The notes under the pieces: generated by a model
Databases searched by the model: none
What the model was told of the DNA's origin: nothing
What the model saw: only the letters and a program-made list of their open reading frames with translations
NCBI RefSeq assembly: GCF_008298035.1
Contig: NZ_CP042910.1
Location: 6,386,001-6,450,000, forward strand
Length of the DNA: 64,000 nucleotides
Source: Gimesia maris
GTDB lineage: Bacteria; Planctomycetota; Planctomycetia; Planctomycetales; Planctomycetaceae
Direction: 5' to 3'
Made by a program: the position numbers and the translations under genes
In this document: piece by piece, positions 37,740 through 48,057 of the stretch
Layout of the letters: each line of letters starts with the position of its first letter
Position numbering within the stretch: position 1 is the stretch's first letter

Positions 37740-37776
37740 AAGAGCCTGCTGAATCAGATTCAGCAGGCTCTTTTTT
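37740..37776. terminator. Bidirectional rho-independent terminator
   Basis: 14-bp stem AAGAGCCTGCTGAA (37740-37753) and complement (37759-37772), five-base loop, T-run after it and A-rich sequence before it. It separates the convergent Pro/Tyr-rich and Gfo/Idh/MocA genes. Confidence 0.88.
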
Positions 37777-37816
37777 GTTGTGACGAAGTAAAGTTCGTCT
37801 GATTGATTCACACCAA

Positions 37817-39124
37817 CTACAGTGTCCAGCCTTCGCGGTATTCGCGTTTGATGTACTGGGCGGCTTCGGGGACGTTGGTGACCTTAAGGTTGTCGGCATC
37901 CCATTCCAGCTTCTTCTGACCGACGCGGTAAGAAACGTTGCCCAGCAGCACGGTCTCTGTCAGTGGGCCGGCATAATTGAAGTTACTGCCCGTGGGGGTA
38001 CCGTTACGGATGGCATCCAGCCATTCGATGTGGTGGCTCTTGGGACGGGTCAGGTAAGGTTCTACCGGTTTGGCTTCTTTGCCGGCTTCCATGAAGACCT
38101 TGTTCGTGCCATAGTCGGCGAGCAGACGTCCGTCATCCCCTTCGAACAGGACGGCGCTGTTTTTCTCGTAGACTTCAGCGCCTTTGGGTTTCCAGCCGCC
38201 GTGATACCAGGTCATGTGCACTGGAGGCAGATCTTCGCGGGCCTCGTATTCGTAATCGACTTTCATCAGGCTCGGGCATTCATTCACGCCGCCATGCCCT
38301 TTTTCTCCAACAGCGACGACCGTTTTGGGATATTTCAGTTTCAATGCCCAGAAAGGCAGGTCCATATAGTGACAACCGAAGTCACCCAGTTGACCGTTAC
38401 CGAAATCCCACCAGTAGCGCCAGTTGAAATGGAAGTGGGATTCATTATAAGGACGGAACGGAGCCGGCCCGATCCATTGATCGTAGTTGACGTAAGAAGG
38501 GGGATTATTTTCTTTGGAACGTTCGCCTTCAATACGAACGCCGCCTCCGACCCAGACATGCACGCGGCGGACGGGACCGATCACACCGGACTGAACCATT
38601 TCCACCACCTTGCGGTAGTTGTCGGTGGCGTGAATCTGGTTGCCCATCTGAGTGGCAACACCGGCTTTCGCGGCCAGATCAGTCAGGACGCGTGCTTCGT
38701 AGACGGAATGCGTGAGAGGTTTTTCACAGTAAACGGGCAGGCCTTTTCGCAGCGCTGCTGCCGCTGCCGGAGCATGCATGTGATCGGGAGTACTTACCAG
38801 TACGCCGTCCAGGTCGTTGCGATCAAGAACTTTGCGATAGTCATCGTACTTGTCGGCTTTGGGGAATTCTTTGGAGGCAATCTCCAGACGCTTCGAATCG
38901 ATATCGCAGAGCGCGACGAAGTTTTCTGTTTTTGTACCGCTGATATTCGCATAAGCCCGGGCGGCCACGCCGATCGAAGCCAGGTTCAGTTTTTCGTTGG
39001 GACTTTTACTTTTGGAAGCGGCTTCCAGCGGCATTAGAGGGAGAGCCCCCGTGAAGGCAGGCACGGCAGTTCCCGCAATCAGCGCTTTCTTGAGGAACTC
39101 GCGGCGGTCAACAGAATTTGACAT
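37817..39124 (-). CDS. Tat-exported Gfo/Idh/MocA-family oxidoreductase
   Basis: 435 aa NAD(P)-dependent sugar or inositol-type dehydrogenase. A twin-arginine leader (DRREFLKK, then a hydrophobic stretch to about residue 36) indicates export folded with cofactor. The Rossmann part has SIGVAARAYANI and ALCDIDSKRL, and the family motif CEKPLTHSV (Glu-Lys-Pro) is intact. The C-terminal half is the large beta-sheet domain, with HFHFNWRYWWDFGNGQLGDFGCHYMDLPFW as long conserved block around residues 219-248. AAGGAG precedes the ATG. Planctomycetes carry many such exported paralogues; substrate unknown. Confidence 0.93.
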   Translation of the reverse strand: MSNSVDRREFLKKALIAGTAVPAFTGALPLMPLEAASKSKSPNEKLNLASIGVAARAYANISGTKTENFVALCDIDSKRLEIASKEFPKADKYDDYRKVLDRNDLDGVLVSTPDHMHAPAAAAALRKGLPVYCEKPLTHSVYEARVLTDLAAKAGVATQMGNQIHATDNYRKVVEMVQSGVIGPVRRVHVWVGGGVRIEGERSKENNPPSYVNYDQWIGPAPFRPYNESHFHFNWRYWWDFGNGQLGDFGCHYMDLPFWALKLKYPKTVVAVGEKGHGGVNECPSLMKVDYEYEAREDLPPVHMTWYHGGWKPKGAEVYEKNSAVLFEGDDGRLLADYGTNKVFMEAGKEAKPVEPYLTRPKSHHIEWLDAIRNGTPTGSNFNYAGPLTETVLLGNVSYRVGQKKLEWDADNLKVTNVPEAAQYIKREYREGWTL

Positions 39125-39352
39125 TAAAAAAATCTCCTTGTGAGAAGTGATCTATTGTGTCACTGGAATGAACATGGCTGACGGTGATTCGTGGTAGAAA
39201 ATCGCCATCTCTATTGAAGACGCACCTAATATATTAACTTTTTTTAATATATCGCAAGGCCGAAGGGAAATCGAGTATGGAATGCGAAAACGGAAAAAAT
39301 GAGCAAGAGGGAAAGGAACACTGTCCGTCAGGATCAGCGTGAGGCAGGAACT

Positions 39353-41077
39353 TCAGTTGGAGGTTTCTGAAGCGATATCTTCAGAGATGCTGACCGCTTT
39401 TTCAACGCCGGTAATAAGTTGATCGAGGCGGAACGGCTTGTAGAGGACGCATTTCAGACCAAGTTGTCGGGCCTTGACGATCGAGTGCGTGGGATCGTAC
39501 CCAAAACCTGTCATCAGGATCACAGGCAGGTGCTCATGGATCTCCCGGATCTGGGCGAAGCATTCGTACCCGTTCATATCGGGCAGCCGGATATCGGCGA
39601 TGACCACATCATAATGAAAGCTGCGGACCATCAGGAATGCTTCTTCTCCATCGTGAGCGGTTTCTACCTCACAGCCCAGTCGGCCCAGCAGTTCATGTGC
39701 TGCCCGTCTGACAGTGGCATCACTGTCGACGACCAGAATCCGCTTGTTGACCAGTTTGGGATTCACCTGTCTCATCGTGGGCACTTTATGATGATGAGGT
39801 GTCTGGGGAGCCATTTCGTCTCCCACCTGTTGAATCAGTTGCTTAATGTGGCGAGTATCTTTAAGGATACGCTGCAATCGCTCGCACACACTTGGCTCGT
39901 GACCGATATACCGCTCCAGAATCCAGGCCGTATCGTTGAGGATCTCATCCACCGGATCAACGACCCCACGCATAATCAATTCAGTACTGGCAGAAGCCGT
40001 CGTCAGTTTTTCGACAACCAGCAGATCCAGTGTATTTAAGGCAATCGCGACTTCGCGACTGAACAGCTCGAGGAAGTGCAGATCATTTTCGTCAAAGGCA
40101 CCCGCGTGCGGACTTTCCACATTGAATGTTCCCAATACTTCATCGTGCAGGTTCAGGGGAACCGTCAGGGAACTGCGGGCATTGGGAGCCCCTGACATAT
40201 AGAGGGGATCGTGCGCCGTGTCTTCACAGAGGTAACTTTTTCCCGTCGCAGCGACAAAGCCGGTCACGCCGTTCGCTTCGGGATCTGCATAGAGTGTGCG
40301 GTTGGTTGCCACCTGCTCCATGCCGACAGCGAGCAGAACATCGAGCCGATTCGAGGCTTTATCCAGCAGACGAATTTCCACGGTTTCAAACTCGAGCAGA
40401 TCCTGAGTGTAATGCAGAATCTTGGCTTTCAGGAGTTCGATACGATCTTCGGTCGTCATCTCGAAGATTTCTTCGGGTGAGAGATCACCGAGTTCGAGTC
40501 CCGCCTGATAAATGGCATTGAGTTTCTGACGCTGTAATACCTCTTCCGAAATATCACGCACGCTGGCTACCAGGTAAGCCGGTTCCTCTTTGCTGTCAGA
40601 AGAAGTCAGGACCGGCATGACCTCGACATCAAAGTAACTCTTATCACCCACCCGCAGTCCGCTCTTGGCAATCTTGCGTGTGGAGAAAGCGGAGTGAAAC
40701 GGGCTGAAGTCAGGGCCCAGAATTTCGGGAGCACCAAAAGCATCATAGAAGGAATGACCGATCAGTGAGTTTTCCTGTCCGCAAAGCTGGCTCAACTGAT
40801 GGTTCGACCAGATGATTCGCAGGTCGGCATCCAGAACGACCACGGCATGCGGCAGGAATTCCAGCAGGGTCCCCGATTGAATCAACGCCAGGGGTAGCGT
40901 GTCGGAAGTGGCAGGCACGACCAGGGCAGAAATATTTCCCTGATCAAATTCAGCGATGCCTTCCGCCAGATTCTCCGAGGTCACGATCAGGTAATCTTGA
41001 TTGGAGAACTGTTCTCGCAACTCAGAAGTCTGATCGTCTGAGGGCCCACAGAAGAGAATTTTTTGCGGATTGGTCAC
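39353..41077 (-). CDS. PAS-GAF-receiver signalling protein without a kinase core
   Basis: 574 aa from GTG 41077 (AAAGG upstream). Order: short N-terminal receiver-like domain (1-60, degraded), PAS (about 75-190; VVVLDADLRIIWSN), GAF (about 225-350; VEIRLLDKASNRLDVLLAVG), a helical linker (about 355-430; RHIKQLIQQVGDEM) and a full C-terminal receiver (about 445-560) with phosphorylatable Asp in VVIADIRLPD and Lys in VLYKPF. There is no histidine-kinase ATPase domain. It probably takes phosphate from, or signals to, a partner encoded elsewhere. Monocistronic. Confidence 0.85.
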   Translation of the reverse strand: MTNPQKILFCGPSDDQTSELREQFSNQDYLIVTSENLAEGIAEFDQGNISALVVPATSDTLPLALIQSGTLLEFLPHAVVVLDADLRIIWSNHQLSQLCGQENSLIGHSFYDAFGAPEILGPDFSPFHSAFSTRKIAKSGLRVGDKSYFDVEVMPVLTSSDSKEEPAYLVASVRDISEEVLQRQKLNAIYQAGLELGDLSPEEIFEMTTEDRIELLKAKILHYTQDLLEFETVEIRLLDKASNRLDVLLAVGMEQVATNRTLYADPEANGVTGFVAATGKSYLCEDTAHDPLYMSGAPNARSSLTVPLNLHDEVLGTFNVESPHAGAFDENDLHFLELFSREVAIALNTLDLLVVEKLTTASASTELIMRGVVDPVDEILNDTAWILERYIGHEPSVCERLQRILKDTRHIKQLIQQVGDEMAPQTPHHHKVPTMRQVNPKLVNKRILVVDSDATVRRAAHELLGRLGCEVETAHDGEEAFLMVRSFHYDVVIADIRLPDMNGYECFAQIREIHEHLPVILMTGFGYDPTHSIVKARQLGLKCVLYKPFRLDQLITGVEKAVSISEDIASETSN

Positions 41078-41488
41078 TACGAAAACAGCCTTTGTCCACT
41101 AAGACATTTGATGCTTCACTTAATGTTGTATCACGAATCGAGACAGTTGTATTTCCGGCCTAACTGATTTGTAGTAACAACCGGCTTGAAAACAAGATGT
41201 CCCAGACTTGTATTACGTAGAATCAGGCACGAATGATAGAATACACGTCCTGATTTTTATGCTTTTCACCAAAATCTTGAACAACATAAACAGTATAACG
41301 TTATCGTACCTATGAAATCGGCTATCTGTCATCCAAAATTAAGATCCAACGAGAGGAATCTGGGAATTTCCTCAAATTCTGCCCGATTCCGGATATTTTA
41401 TCTCAAGTTTTTTCGCCTGTTTTGATGAATGGTCCCCATTCCAGCGAATCGTTTCATCAACCAGCCTCTGCACAGAGAATGACTGCCA
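41078..41488. other. Divergent intergenic region
   Basis: 411 AT-rich bases between the PAS-GAF-receiver gene and the lipid kinase gene. It should contain both promoters. I see no terminator, repeat, RNA gene or convincing small frame. Confidence 0.35.
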
Positions 41489-42364
41489 ATGAGTTTACCC
41501 TGGGTCGCTATTCAAAGAAATCCGATCTCCGGTACAGGAAACCGTGCCTCTTTGATTATGGATTTGATCCGCCACCTGAAGCAGAATGGGATCAGGCCGC
41601 GACTGTTTTCCAACCGGGAACGTATGCAGAAACTGCTGCGTCACCAGTTTACGGATGCCCCGCCTCTCTGCGTGGTGGCCGCCGGCGGTGATGGGACTGT
41701 CCAGGATCTGATCAACCGTTATCCTGACCAGCGAATCGCGATTCTCCCGCTGGGAACCGAAAATCTGATGGCCCGGTACCTGGGAATCCCCCGTTCAGGC
41801 GTCTTCGTCGCGGAAATGATCAAGGAGGGTGCGACACGTGAAGTCGACCTGTGTCAGATGCAGCAGAAACGTTTTATCCTGATGGCCAGTGTGGGCTTTG
41901 ACGCGGCAGTCGTGGCGGATCTGACCGAATTCCGCAAAGGAAATATTTCTCACCTGAGTTATCTGAAGCCCATCTGGCGAACGATTTGCTCCTACCCGTA
42001 TGAACGGCTGCTGATCTCTACAGATCAGAGTACTGAAGAGTTCACCGCCTATCATGCCATCATCGTCAACATTCCCGCCTATGGGCTGAATTTGAAATTT
42101 TCCCCTTCAGCAAACGATCAGGATGGACTGCTCGACCTGATTCTGTTTAAGAAAAAAGGGCTGTTCAGCACGCTGAAATACCTGTACCAGATCGTACGAG
42201 GCTCGCATTTGAATTCGCCTGATGTACTGCGGATTCAGGCAAATCGCATCCAGATTCGTTCTGCGAAACCGGTGCCCGTTCAGACCGACGGGGATGCTTC
42301 CGGTCTGACTCCGCTGGAAATAACGGTTCTCCCCCGGGCAGGGCGATTTATCGTCCCTTGCTGA
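41489..42364 (+). CDS. Diacylglycerol kinase-family lipid kinase
   Basis: 291 aa of the DagK/YegS/LCB5 catalytic family. [13 protein letters not shown] at the start, the nucleotide motif [12 protein letters not shown] (about 70-81), [16 protein letters not shown] and [14 protein letters not shown] are typical. The C-terminal sandwich ends [16 protein letters not shown], with the usual QTDGD metal-site block. It would phosphorylate diacylglycerol or a related lipid. Next to kdsA (67 nt) on the same strand, so it may serve envelope lipid synthesis. Confidence 0.9.
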   Translation: MSLPWVAIQRNPISGTGNRASLIMDLIRHLKQNGIRPRLFSNRERMQKLLRHQFTDAPPLCVVAAGGDGTVQDLINRYPDQRIAILPLGTENLMARYLGIPRSGVFVAEMIKEGATREVDLCQMQQKRFILMASVGFDAAVVADLTEFRKGNISHLSYLKPIWRTICSYPYERLLISTDQSTEEFTAYHAIIVNIPAYGLNLKFSPSANDQDGLLDLILFKKKGLFSTLKYLYQIVRGSHLNSPDVLRIQANRIQIRSAKPVPVQTDGDASGLTPLEITVLPRAGRFIVPC

Positions 42365-42431
42365 ACCCGGCGAATTCCACCATAATTCCTTCAACAACAT
42401 TACAAGTCATACTGCTGGAAAGGATTCACAG

Positions 42432-43292
42432 GTGTCACAAAACCCAGTTTCAATCGGTCAGGTTCAATGCGGAAAAAATCTTCCACTGGTTTTCATTACT
42501 GGACCGTGCGTGATTGAAAGTGAAGAACTGGTCCTGACCACTGCCAGACGACTTGCTGAAATTGCCTCGAAAGAAAACCTGTCGCTGATCTTCAAATGCA
42601 GCTTCGACAAAGCCAATCGGACCAGTGTTGACAGCTTCCGTGGCCCCGGTCTCGAACGCGGCCTGGAGATCCTGGCGAAAGTGAAACAGGAAACGGGGCT
42701 GGAAGTCACGACCGATATCCATGAGCCTTGCCAGGCGGCGCCTGCGGCTGAGGTCTGTCGGATTTTGCAGATCCCTGCATTTCTGGCGAGGCAGACCGAT
42801 TTACTGGAAGCAGCTTCTAAAGCCGCGCTTCAATACGATGGTGTGGTCAACATCAAAAAGCCTCAGTTTGTGGCTCCCGAGGACTGTATTCATGCGGTAA
42901 AAAAATGCGAGGCCTTCGGGCTGGACCGCCTGCTGCTGACAGAACGGGGAACGACATTTGGCTACGGTCGGCTGGTCAACGATATGCGCTGCATTCCAAT
43001 TATGAAGCAGATGGGGCCCCCTGTGATCTTTGATGCCACCCATAGTGTCCAGACACCGGGGGGGAAATCAACGGGAGGAGACCGCGAAATGATACCGTTC
43101 CTGGCCCGGGCTGCCGTGGCCTGTGGCTGCGATGGAATTTTTGCAGAAACGCATCCCGATCCTTCACAGGCGCTCAGTGACGGCCCGAATATGCTTCCGC
43201 TGGATCATTTCGCCAGCTTTGCCATCCAGATGCAGAGATTCCGCGATCTGTTCAACGAAATCAGTGGCACATCAGACATTCCATCTGCCTGA
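42432..43292 (+). CDS. kdsA: 3-deoxy-8-phosphooctulonate synthase
   Basis: 286 aa. Condenses arabinose 5-phosphate with PEP to KDO 8-phosphate for lipopolysaccharide. Motifs: [91 protein letters not shown] and [15 protein letters not shown]. Cys26 in the GPC motif marks the metal-dependent class, in contrast to Asn in the E. coli enzyme. GTG start 42432 with GGAAAGGA upstream. Direct evidence for a KDO-containing outer membrane. Confidence 0.96.
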   Translation: MSQNPVSIGQVQCGKNLPLVFITGPCVIESEELVLTTARRLAEIASKENLSLIFKCSFDKANRTSVDSFRGPGLERGLEILAKVKQETGLEVTTDIHEPCQAAPAAEVCRILQIPAFLARQTDLLEAASKAALQYDGVVNIKKPQFVAPEDCIHAVKKCEAFGLDRLLLTERGTTFGYGRLVNDMRCIPIMKQMGPPVIFDATHSVQTPGGKSTGGDREMIPFLARAAVACGCDGIFAETHPDPSQALSDGPNMLPLDHFASFAIQMQRFRDLFNEISGTSDIPSA

Positions 43293-43434
43293 AAATTGGT
43301 TATAGTATCTGGTACAGCGTGTTCTCCTCTGACGATTCATTGAATTTCCTTCCAGAGGCCTAACCGATCTTTGACAGACACAGGCCCGTCTTCTGAAAGG
43401 CGGATCTGTACAGTACCATGAAGCCACAACTGAT

Positions 43435-45126
43435 ATGACACTCTCGAATCTGATACGACGCCACTCTGCTCCCCGCCTGGGAATGATTTCTGGTGTTTTC
43501 TGCTTTGCCCTGCTGATCTCTATTTCCGGCTGTAAAGAACAGACACCTTCCTCATCGACTGCGAACAAAGAAAAATCCCAGGGAACAGCCGGTAATTCCA
43601 GTGCTTCCAGTCAGGGTGATCATGAGTGTGAAAATTACATTGATAACGCGATGAGCATGCTGGAGCCTGAGCGACTGGAAATCAGTTCGTTCGTGGGTCG
43701 TGCAGTGGGCCTGTTGAATCAGTGGGCATCACAATGTGGAAATCTTGATGCGGATGCTTCCAGCCTGACGGATTCACAGAAACCATTTTTCAAAAAGTAC
43801 CTGGGAGAGGCCCAACTGGCGAAAATGGATTTGACCCGATTTACGGAGTCTGATGCAAAATTCATCCGTGACTCACAACTTTTTAACGGTATGATCAACG
43901 CCGCGATTGAAGGCAAATCGAATGATGTCGAACGTGTGACGGCTGCCTTCTATTACTGCATGAGTAATATCGCGCTCAATACCAACCAGCAAAATGTGCT
44001 CCCGTTGACCCCGTACGAAATCTGTATTCTGGGTGCCGGCTCTGCAGAACAACGCGCCTGGATCTATATCGACATGCTCAGGCAACTCCGACTGGACGCG
44101 GTCCTGTTGAAGCCTGCCAAAGAGGCTCCTTATAAATTACTGGTAGGCGTCTTGTTGAACGAAGATATTTACCTGTTTGATCCCGTGCTGGGTCTGCCGA
44201 TTCCCGCGAAAGATCAACCTGTCGATGCGGTGCTGATTCCCAACCCGGCAACCCTGGCCGAGGTCTTAAAGTCTCCCGCGATTCTGAAAGACTTTTACGG
44301 AGAAGAAGCGGCTAACCGCTTTTCAACCGAAGAACTGAAGGCCCCCCAGGTCCTGATTACAGGACGCAGTTGTGAATGGTCGACCCGGATGCGGCATCTG
44401 GAAGATTCGCTATCACGCAAACAAACCTTCGTCCTGTACCGTAACCTGGAAGAATTTAAAGGTGATCCCGGTTTCATTTCACATCTGCAGACGATTGGGA
44501 AGGGAATTTTGAAAGACGCGGAAATCAAGGTGTCGGAATCCCCTGACAAAGAGATCGAGGGCAGTCAAGCCGTCACCGGTGATCTGAAGAAACGAATCAC
44601 TTCACTCAAATTAGCATTCCACGCGCCAGTGCCTTACGATGTGAAATTGAGAAAAGAAACGCCGGAAGGATTTATCGTCCCCTGGGGTGCTCCCACGAAG
44701 AAATTACTGAAAACGCGAACTGCTCAATTACTGGGAGAACAGAAATCAGCCATCGAAAGTTATGTCACCACGCGACTGGAGGCTGGCTTTCCGTCCGACC
44801 TGATTGTTCCTCAGGAAACGCGGTTAATGCATCTGATGGCGGCCCATGATGCCACCTTTTTCCTGGGGGTAGGTCAATATCTGCAGGGAGACTACGCTTC
44901 TGCCAGCCAGGCGTTCAATGATTATTTACGACTCTATTCCGGTGCGAATCAGGAACGCAGGATTGCAGCCGTGTATCTGATGGCATTCAGTGATGCAAAA
45001 TCGGGGAAATTTTCCAGCGCGATTGTTGCCGTCGGTGAGACGAAACCCCCTGCAGCACTCAAACCAGCATTCCCCTACCTGGAACAGCGGTGGCGCACGA
45101 TTCGCGACAATGCATCGAAAAAATAA
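43435..45126 (+). CDS. Lipoprotein with transglutaminase-like region
   Basis: 563 aa. Signal II sequence with classical lipobox ISGC (Cys33), then a Ser-rich linker. The region near residues 155-240 (LPLTPYEICILGAGSAEQRAWIY, then DAVLLKP and YLFDPVLGLPIP) resembles the transglutaminase-like proteins common in planctomycetes: the Cys position is ICILG and no clear catalytic His is evident. Near the C-terminus is a tetratricopeptide-like stretch (YLQGDYASASQAFNDYL). Probably anchored in a membrane facing the periplasm. The transporter gene follows after 38 nt. Confidence 0.65.
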   Translation: MTLSNLIRRHSAPRLGMISGVFCFALLISISGCKEQTPSSSTANKEKSQGTAGNSSASSQGDHECENYIDNAMSMLEPERLEISSFVGRAVGLLNQWASQCGNLDADASSLTDSQKPFFKKYLGEAQLAKMDLTRFTESDAKFIRDSQLFNGMINAAIEGKSNDVERVTAAFYYCMSNIALNTNQQNVLPLTPYEICILGAGSAEQRAWIYIDMLRQLRLDAVLLKPAKEAPYKLLVGVLLNEDIYLFDPVLGLPIPAKDQPVDAVLIPNPATLAEVLKSPAILKDFYGEEAANRFSTEELKAPQVLITGRSCEWSTRMRHLEDSLSRKQTFVLYRNLEEFKGDPGFISHLQTIGKGILKDAEIKVSESPDKEIEGSQAVTGDLKKRITSLKLAFHAPVPYDVKLRKETPEGFIVPWGAPTKKLLKTRTAQLLGEQKSAIESYVTTRLEAGFPSDLIVPQETRLMHLMAAHDATFFLGVGQYLQGDYASASQAFNDYLRLYSGANQERRIAAVYLMAFSDAKSGKFSSAIVAVGETKPPAALKPAFPYLEQRWRTIRDNASKK

Positions 45127-45164
45127 ACGCTCATCGCGGCACTCCTCCAACTGAAATCTAAGTC

Positions 45165-46205
45165 ATGCTTGCCTTCCTTCGTCGTCGCTGGTTTTTAGTC
45201 TGTATTACAATTGTGATTTCGATCGGTGTCTACGCGGGCCATGAAGGATCCCAGGCGACACTTTCGCAGGTGAAGCAGTTCATCCGTCCTTCCTGGTTGA
45301 CGGCAATTGTCCTGTTTCTGATGTCGTTGAGTCTGAATTCCGAACACCTGCTGACATCCTTTAAAAAACCGGGACCACTGATCCTGTCACTGGCAACGAA
45401 TGTGGTATTTTTACCCCTGATTGCCTGGGCATTATTGCCGCTGCAACTGACGGCTGATTTTGGCATTGGCCTGATTATCATAGCCTGTGTGCCCTGCACG
45501 CTGTGTGGCGCCTCGGTCTGGACCCGTCGCGGGGGAGGCAATGACGGCGTCTCCCTGATGGTCACCATGATCACCAACGGTGCCTGCTTTCTCACGGTTC
45601 CGTTCTGGATTCTGTTGATCACGTCACGTGAGGTGGAATTCGATCGTGTCGCCATGATTACCAAACTTTTCTACGCGGCGATGCTGCCTGTCGTCTTCGG
45701 ACAGATCCTTCGCATGAATTCGCAGATCAAAGCATTTGCAGACCGGATTACCTCCCGGCTGGGAACCGTGGCATTGGTCTTTGTGCTGTTTATGGTACTG
45801 CTTGCGGCAGTGCAGACGGGATATGGTATACAGACATCGGAAGTCGGCATCTCGCTGGCAGCGGTTGCCGTCGTGTGGATCAGTTGCATTGTGGTGCATG
45901 TCAGCGGATTTGCTGCCAATCTGCTGCTGGGAAAAACGTTTGGTTTTGCGCCGCGCGATCGGATCGCCAGCGCCATCGCCGGCAGTCAGAAGACGTTGCC
46001 GATTGCCGTCTTCGTCGCCACCGATGCCTCGATGTTCGGGAACGCAGGAATTCCGTCCGCCGTCTTTCCGCTACTGATGTTTCACACGTCTCAGTTCTTG
46101 ATCGACACCATCCTGGCCGATCGACATCGCGAAAAATACTTTGAACTCGAACTGTCACCACCCGAGTCAGAATCAGAACCGAGCCTGACCGCCTGCGAAC
46201 AGTAG
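45165..46205 (+). CDS. Bile-acid:sodium symporter-like transporter
   Basis: 346 aa with 9-10 hydrophobic segments. The core GLIIIACVPCTLCGASVWTR with an unusual Cys-Thr-Leu-Cys and the later SAIAGSQKTLPIAVF (about 270-284) match the SBF/BASS fold, close to the YfeH-type DUF4137 branch. The last 25 residues are acidic and cytoplasmic. It is 38 nt downstream of the lipoprotein gene, probably cotranscribed, and convergent with the XRE-cupin gene with stops 9 nt apart. Substrate unknown, probably an organic anion. Confidence 0.85.
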   Translation: MLAFLRRRWFLVCITIVISIGVYAGHEGSQATLSQVKQFIRPSWLTAIVLFLMSLSLNSEHLLTSFKKPGPLILSLATNVVFLPLIAWALLPLQLTADFGIGLIIIACVPCTLCGASVWTRRGGGNDGVSLMVTMITNGACFLTVPFWILLITSREVEFDRVAMITKLFYAAMLPVVFGQILRMNSQIKAFADRITSRLGTVALVFVLFMVLLAAVQTGYGIQTSEVGISLAAVAVVWISCIVVHVSGFAANLLLGKTFGFAPRDRIASAIAGSQKTLPIAVFVATDASMFGNAGIPSAVFPLLMFHTSQFLIDTILADRHREKYFELELSPPESESEPSLTACEQ

Positions 46206-46214
46206 CCGATTTTT

Positions 46215-46832
46215 TCAGTTCTGGTAAATGACGACCAGAAACAGGACTGCTTCGCCGCGACCGATGTTCATGATCGCATGGGGCACATCGACCCTGTAGC
46301 TGGCAGAATCTCCCGGGCCCAGTTGGGTGGTATCTTCTCCCGAGTTGACCTGGACTTTTCCTTTCTCAACGGTCAGGAACTCACGGGTGCCTCGAAAGTG
46401 CGGTGCACTCTGCAGTTTTCCATTCGCATGCAGTTGAACTTCGTAGAACTCCACATCCTTTTCCAGGTGCAGGGGAGAAAGCGTACGAATGCGGCATTCA
46501 TCATCCGAGCGATAATGAAACGTCCGATCCTCGGCACGGATGACTTCGATTGCAGAAGTAGAAACCGGGGCTTCGACCAGTTCTCCCAACGCGATGCCGA
46601 ACGCCTGAGAGATCCGTACGGTCACAGCCAGTGTCGGGTTTGCTTCGCCACGCTCAATCTGACTGAGCATCGAACGGCTCACACCACACGCGGCCGAGAG
46701 GGAATCGAGAGACCAGCCCCGCTCTTTGCGCAGTTCCCGTACGCGCTGCGAAAGCTGCCCGCTGATTTCATCAGGAGATAATTCGGAACCTGTTGTCGCA
46801 GAAGTTTTTTTTCTGGCGGGATTTGCCGACAT
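46215..46832 (-). CDS. XRE-family regulator with C-terminal cupin
   Basis: 205 aa. A helix-turn-helix at about 30-85 (LRKERGWSLDSLSAACGVSRSMLSQIERGE) is followed by a single cupin (about 115-200) with a VEKGKVQVNSG turn and DVPHAIMNIG, the usual small-molecule sensing layout. It is divergent from tdh-kbl with 135 nt between the chosen starts and is the likely regulator of that threonine-degrading operon. The spacer carries two copies of TATAATGGAT. Confidence 0.92.
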   Translation of the reverse strand: MSANPARKKTSATTGSELSPDEISGQLSQRVRELRKERGWSLDSLSAACGVSRSMLSQIERGEANPTLAVTVRISQAFGIALGELVEAPVSTSAIEVIRAEDRTFHYRSDDECRIRTLSPLHLEKDVEFYEVQLHANGKLQSAPHFRGTREFLTVEKGKVQVNSGEDTTQLGPGDSASYRVDVPHAIMNIGRGEAVLFLVVIYQN

Positions 46833-46847
46833 GAATTCACGATCCAG

Positions 46848-46901
46848 TATAATGGATTTTTACTCTTGCAAATTGGATAATCGTTATCTATTATAATGGA
46901 T
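46848..46901. promoter_or_regulatory. Direct repeats in the XRE / tdh divergent promoter
   Basis: TATAATGGAT occurs at 46848-46857 and 46892-46901, with 44 bases between their starts. The second copy contains a perfect TATAAT suited to the tdh promoter, but no well-spaced -35 is visible. The duplication could be the binding site of the divergently encoded XRE-cupin protein. Confidence 0.4.
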
Positions 46902-46967
46902 ATAGAGTCGATATAAAGGATTTTCCGGAGTTAAATTTCCCAATTTTCCCGAGCGGTGGGTTCAATC

Positions 46968-47999
46968 ATGAAAGCATTGGTCAAAAAGGAGTCAAAGCCG
47001 GGGCTTTGGCTGGAAGATGTTCCTGTTCCCACGATTGGCATTAACGATGTGCTGATCAAAGTCGACCGTACCGGGATCTGTGGTACGGACGTGCATATTT
47101 ACAAATGGGACGACTGGGCCCAGAAGACGATTCCCGTCCCGATGGTTGTGGGACATGAATTTGTCGGTGAAATTGTGGAGGTCGGTTCGAATGTCGTCGA
47201 CTACACGCCAGGCGAAATCGTGAGTGGTGAAGGGCACGTAGTCTGCGGACGCTGTCGCAACTGCTTCGCGGGTCGACGGCATCTGTGTGCTCATACGCGG
47301 GGCGTCGGCGTGAATCGTCCCGGTGCGTTCGCAGAATACATTTCCCTGCCGATGACAAATATCTGGCATCACGAAGATTCAATTAACCGGGATGTCGCTT
47401 CCATTTTCGATCCGTTCGGTAACGCCGTACACACTGCTCTCTCTTTTGATGTTCTGGGAGAAGATGTCCTGATCACGGGAGCCGGCCCGATTGGTGTGAT
47501 GGCAGCCGCCGTTGTGAAACACGCGGGTGCCCGGCATGTCGTTGTGACCGATGTGAACCCGTATCGTCTCGACCTGGCCCGTAAAATGGGAGCGACGCTG
47601 GCACTGGATGTGCGCGAGAATACCATTGCCGATGCGCAACAGCAATTGGGCATGACAGAAGGCTTTGATGTCGGACTGGAAATGTCAGGGAATCCACAGG
47701 CGTTTCGGGACATGCTGAATAACATGTGCCACGGCGGTAAGATTGCGATGCTGGGTATTCCCGAAAAGGAAATCGCCATCGACTGGAACGTGGTCGTGTT
47801 CAACATGCTGACCATTAAGGGGATCTATGGTCGCGAAATGTATGAGACCTGGTATAAAATGACGGTCATGCTGCAAAGCGGACTGGATCTCAGCCCCATC
47901 ATCACGCATCGCTTTCATGCCAGTGAATTTGAAGCGGGATTTGATGTGATGATGTCTGGCCAGTCCGGGAAGGTCATTCTTGACTGGAACAATATTTAA
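46968..47999 (+). CDS. tdh: L-threonine 3-dehydrogenase
   Basis: 343 aa. NAD-dependent oxidation of threonine to 2-amino-3-oxobutyrate. From ATG 46968 the numbering equals the E. coli enzyme: catalytic zinc ligands Cys38, His63, Glu64; structural zinc Cys93, Cys96, Cys99, Cys107; Rossmann motif [11 protein letters not shown] near 172. MEMSGNP-like and [14 protein letters not shown] blocks are typical. A start at 46956 would add four residues. Forms an operon with kbl (58 nt apart). Confidence 0.95.
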   Translation: MKALVKKESKPGLWLEDVPVPTIGINDVLIKVDRTGICGTDVHIYKWDDWAQKTIPVPMVVGHEFVGEIVEVGSNVVDYTPGEIVSGEGHVVCGRCRNCFAGRRHLCAHTRGVGVNRPGAFAEYISLPMTNIWHHEDSINRDVASIFDPFGNAVHTALSFDVLGEDVLITGAGPIGVMAAAVVKHAGARHVVVTDVNPYRLDLARKMGATLALDVRENTIADAQQQLGMTEGFDVGLEMSGNPQAFRDMLNNMCHGGKIAMLGIPEKEIAIDWNVVVFNMLTIKGIYGREMYETWYKMTVMLQSGLDLSPIITHRFHASEFEAGFDVMMSGQSGKVILDWNNI

Positions 48000-48057
48000 C
48001 GAACTTCTATCAACTATATGAATACTCAATCTACCAGAACGGAACAGGACTTGTCTC

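Noticed and set aside
38030-39037. 335-aa plus-strand open frame
   Set aside because: Antisense to the Gfo/Idh/MocA gene; no start signal or family motif.
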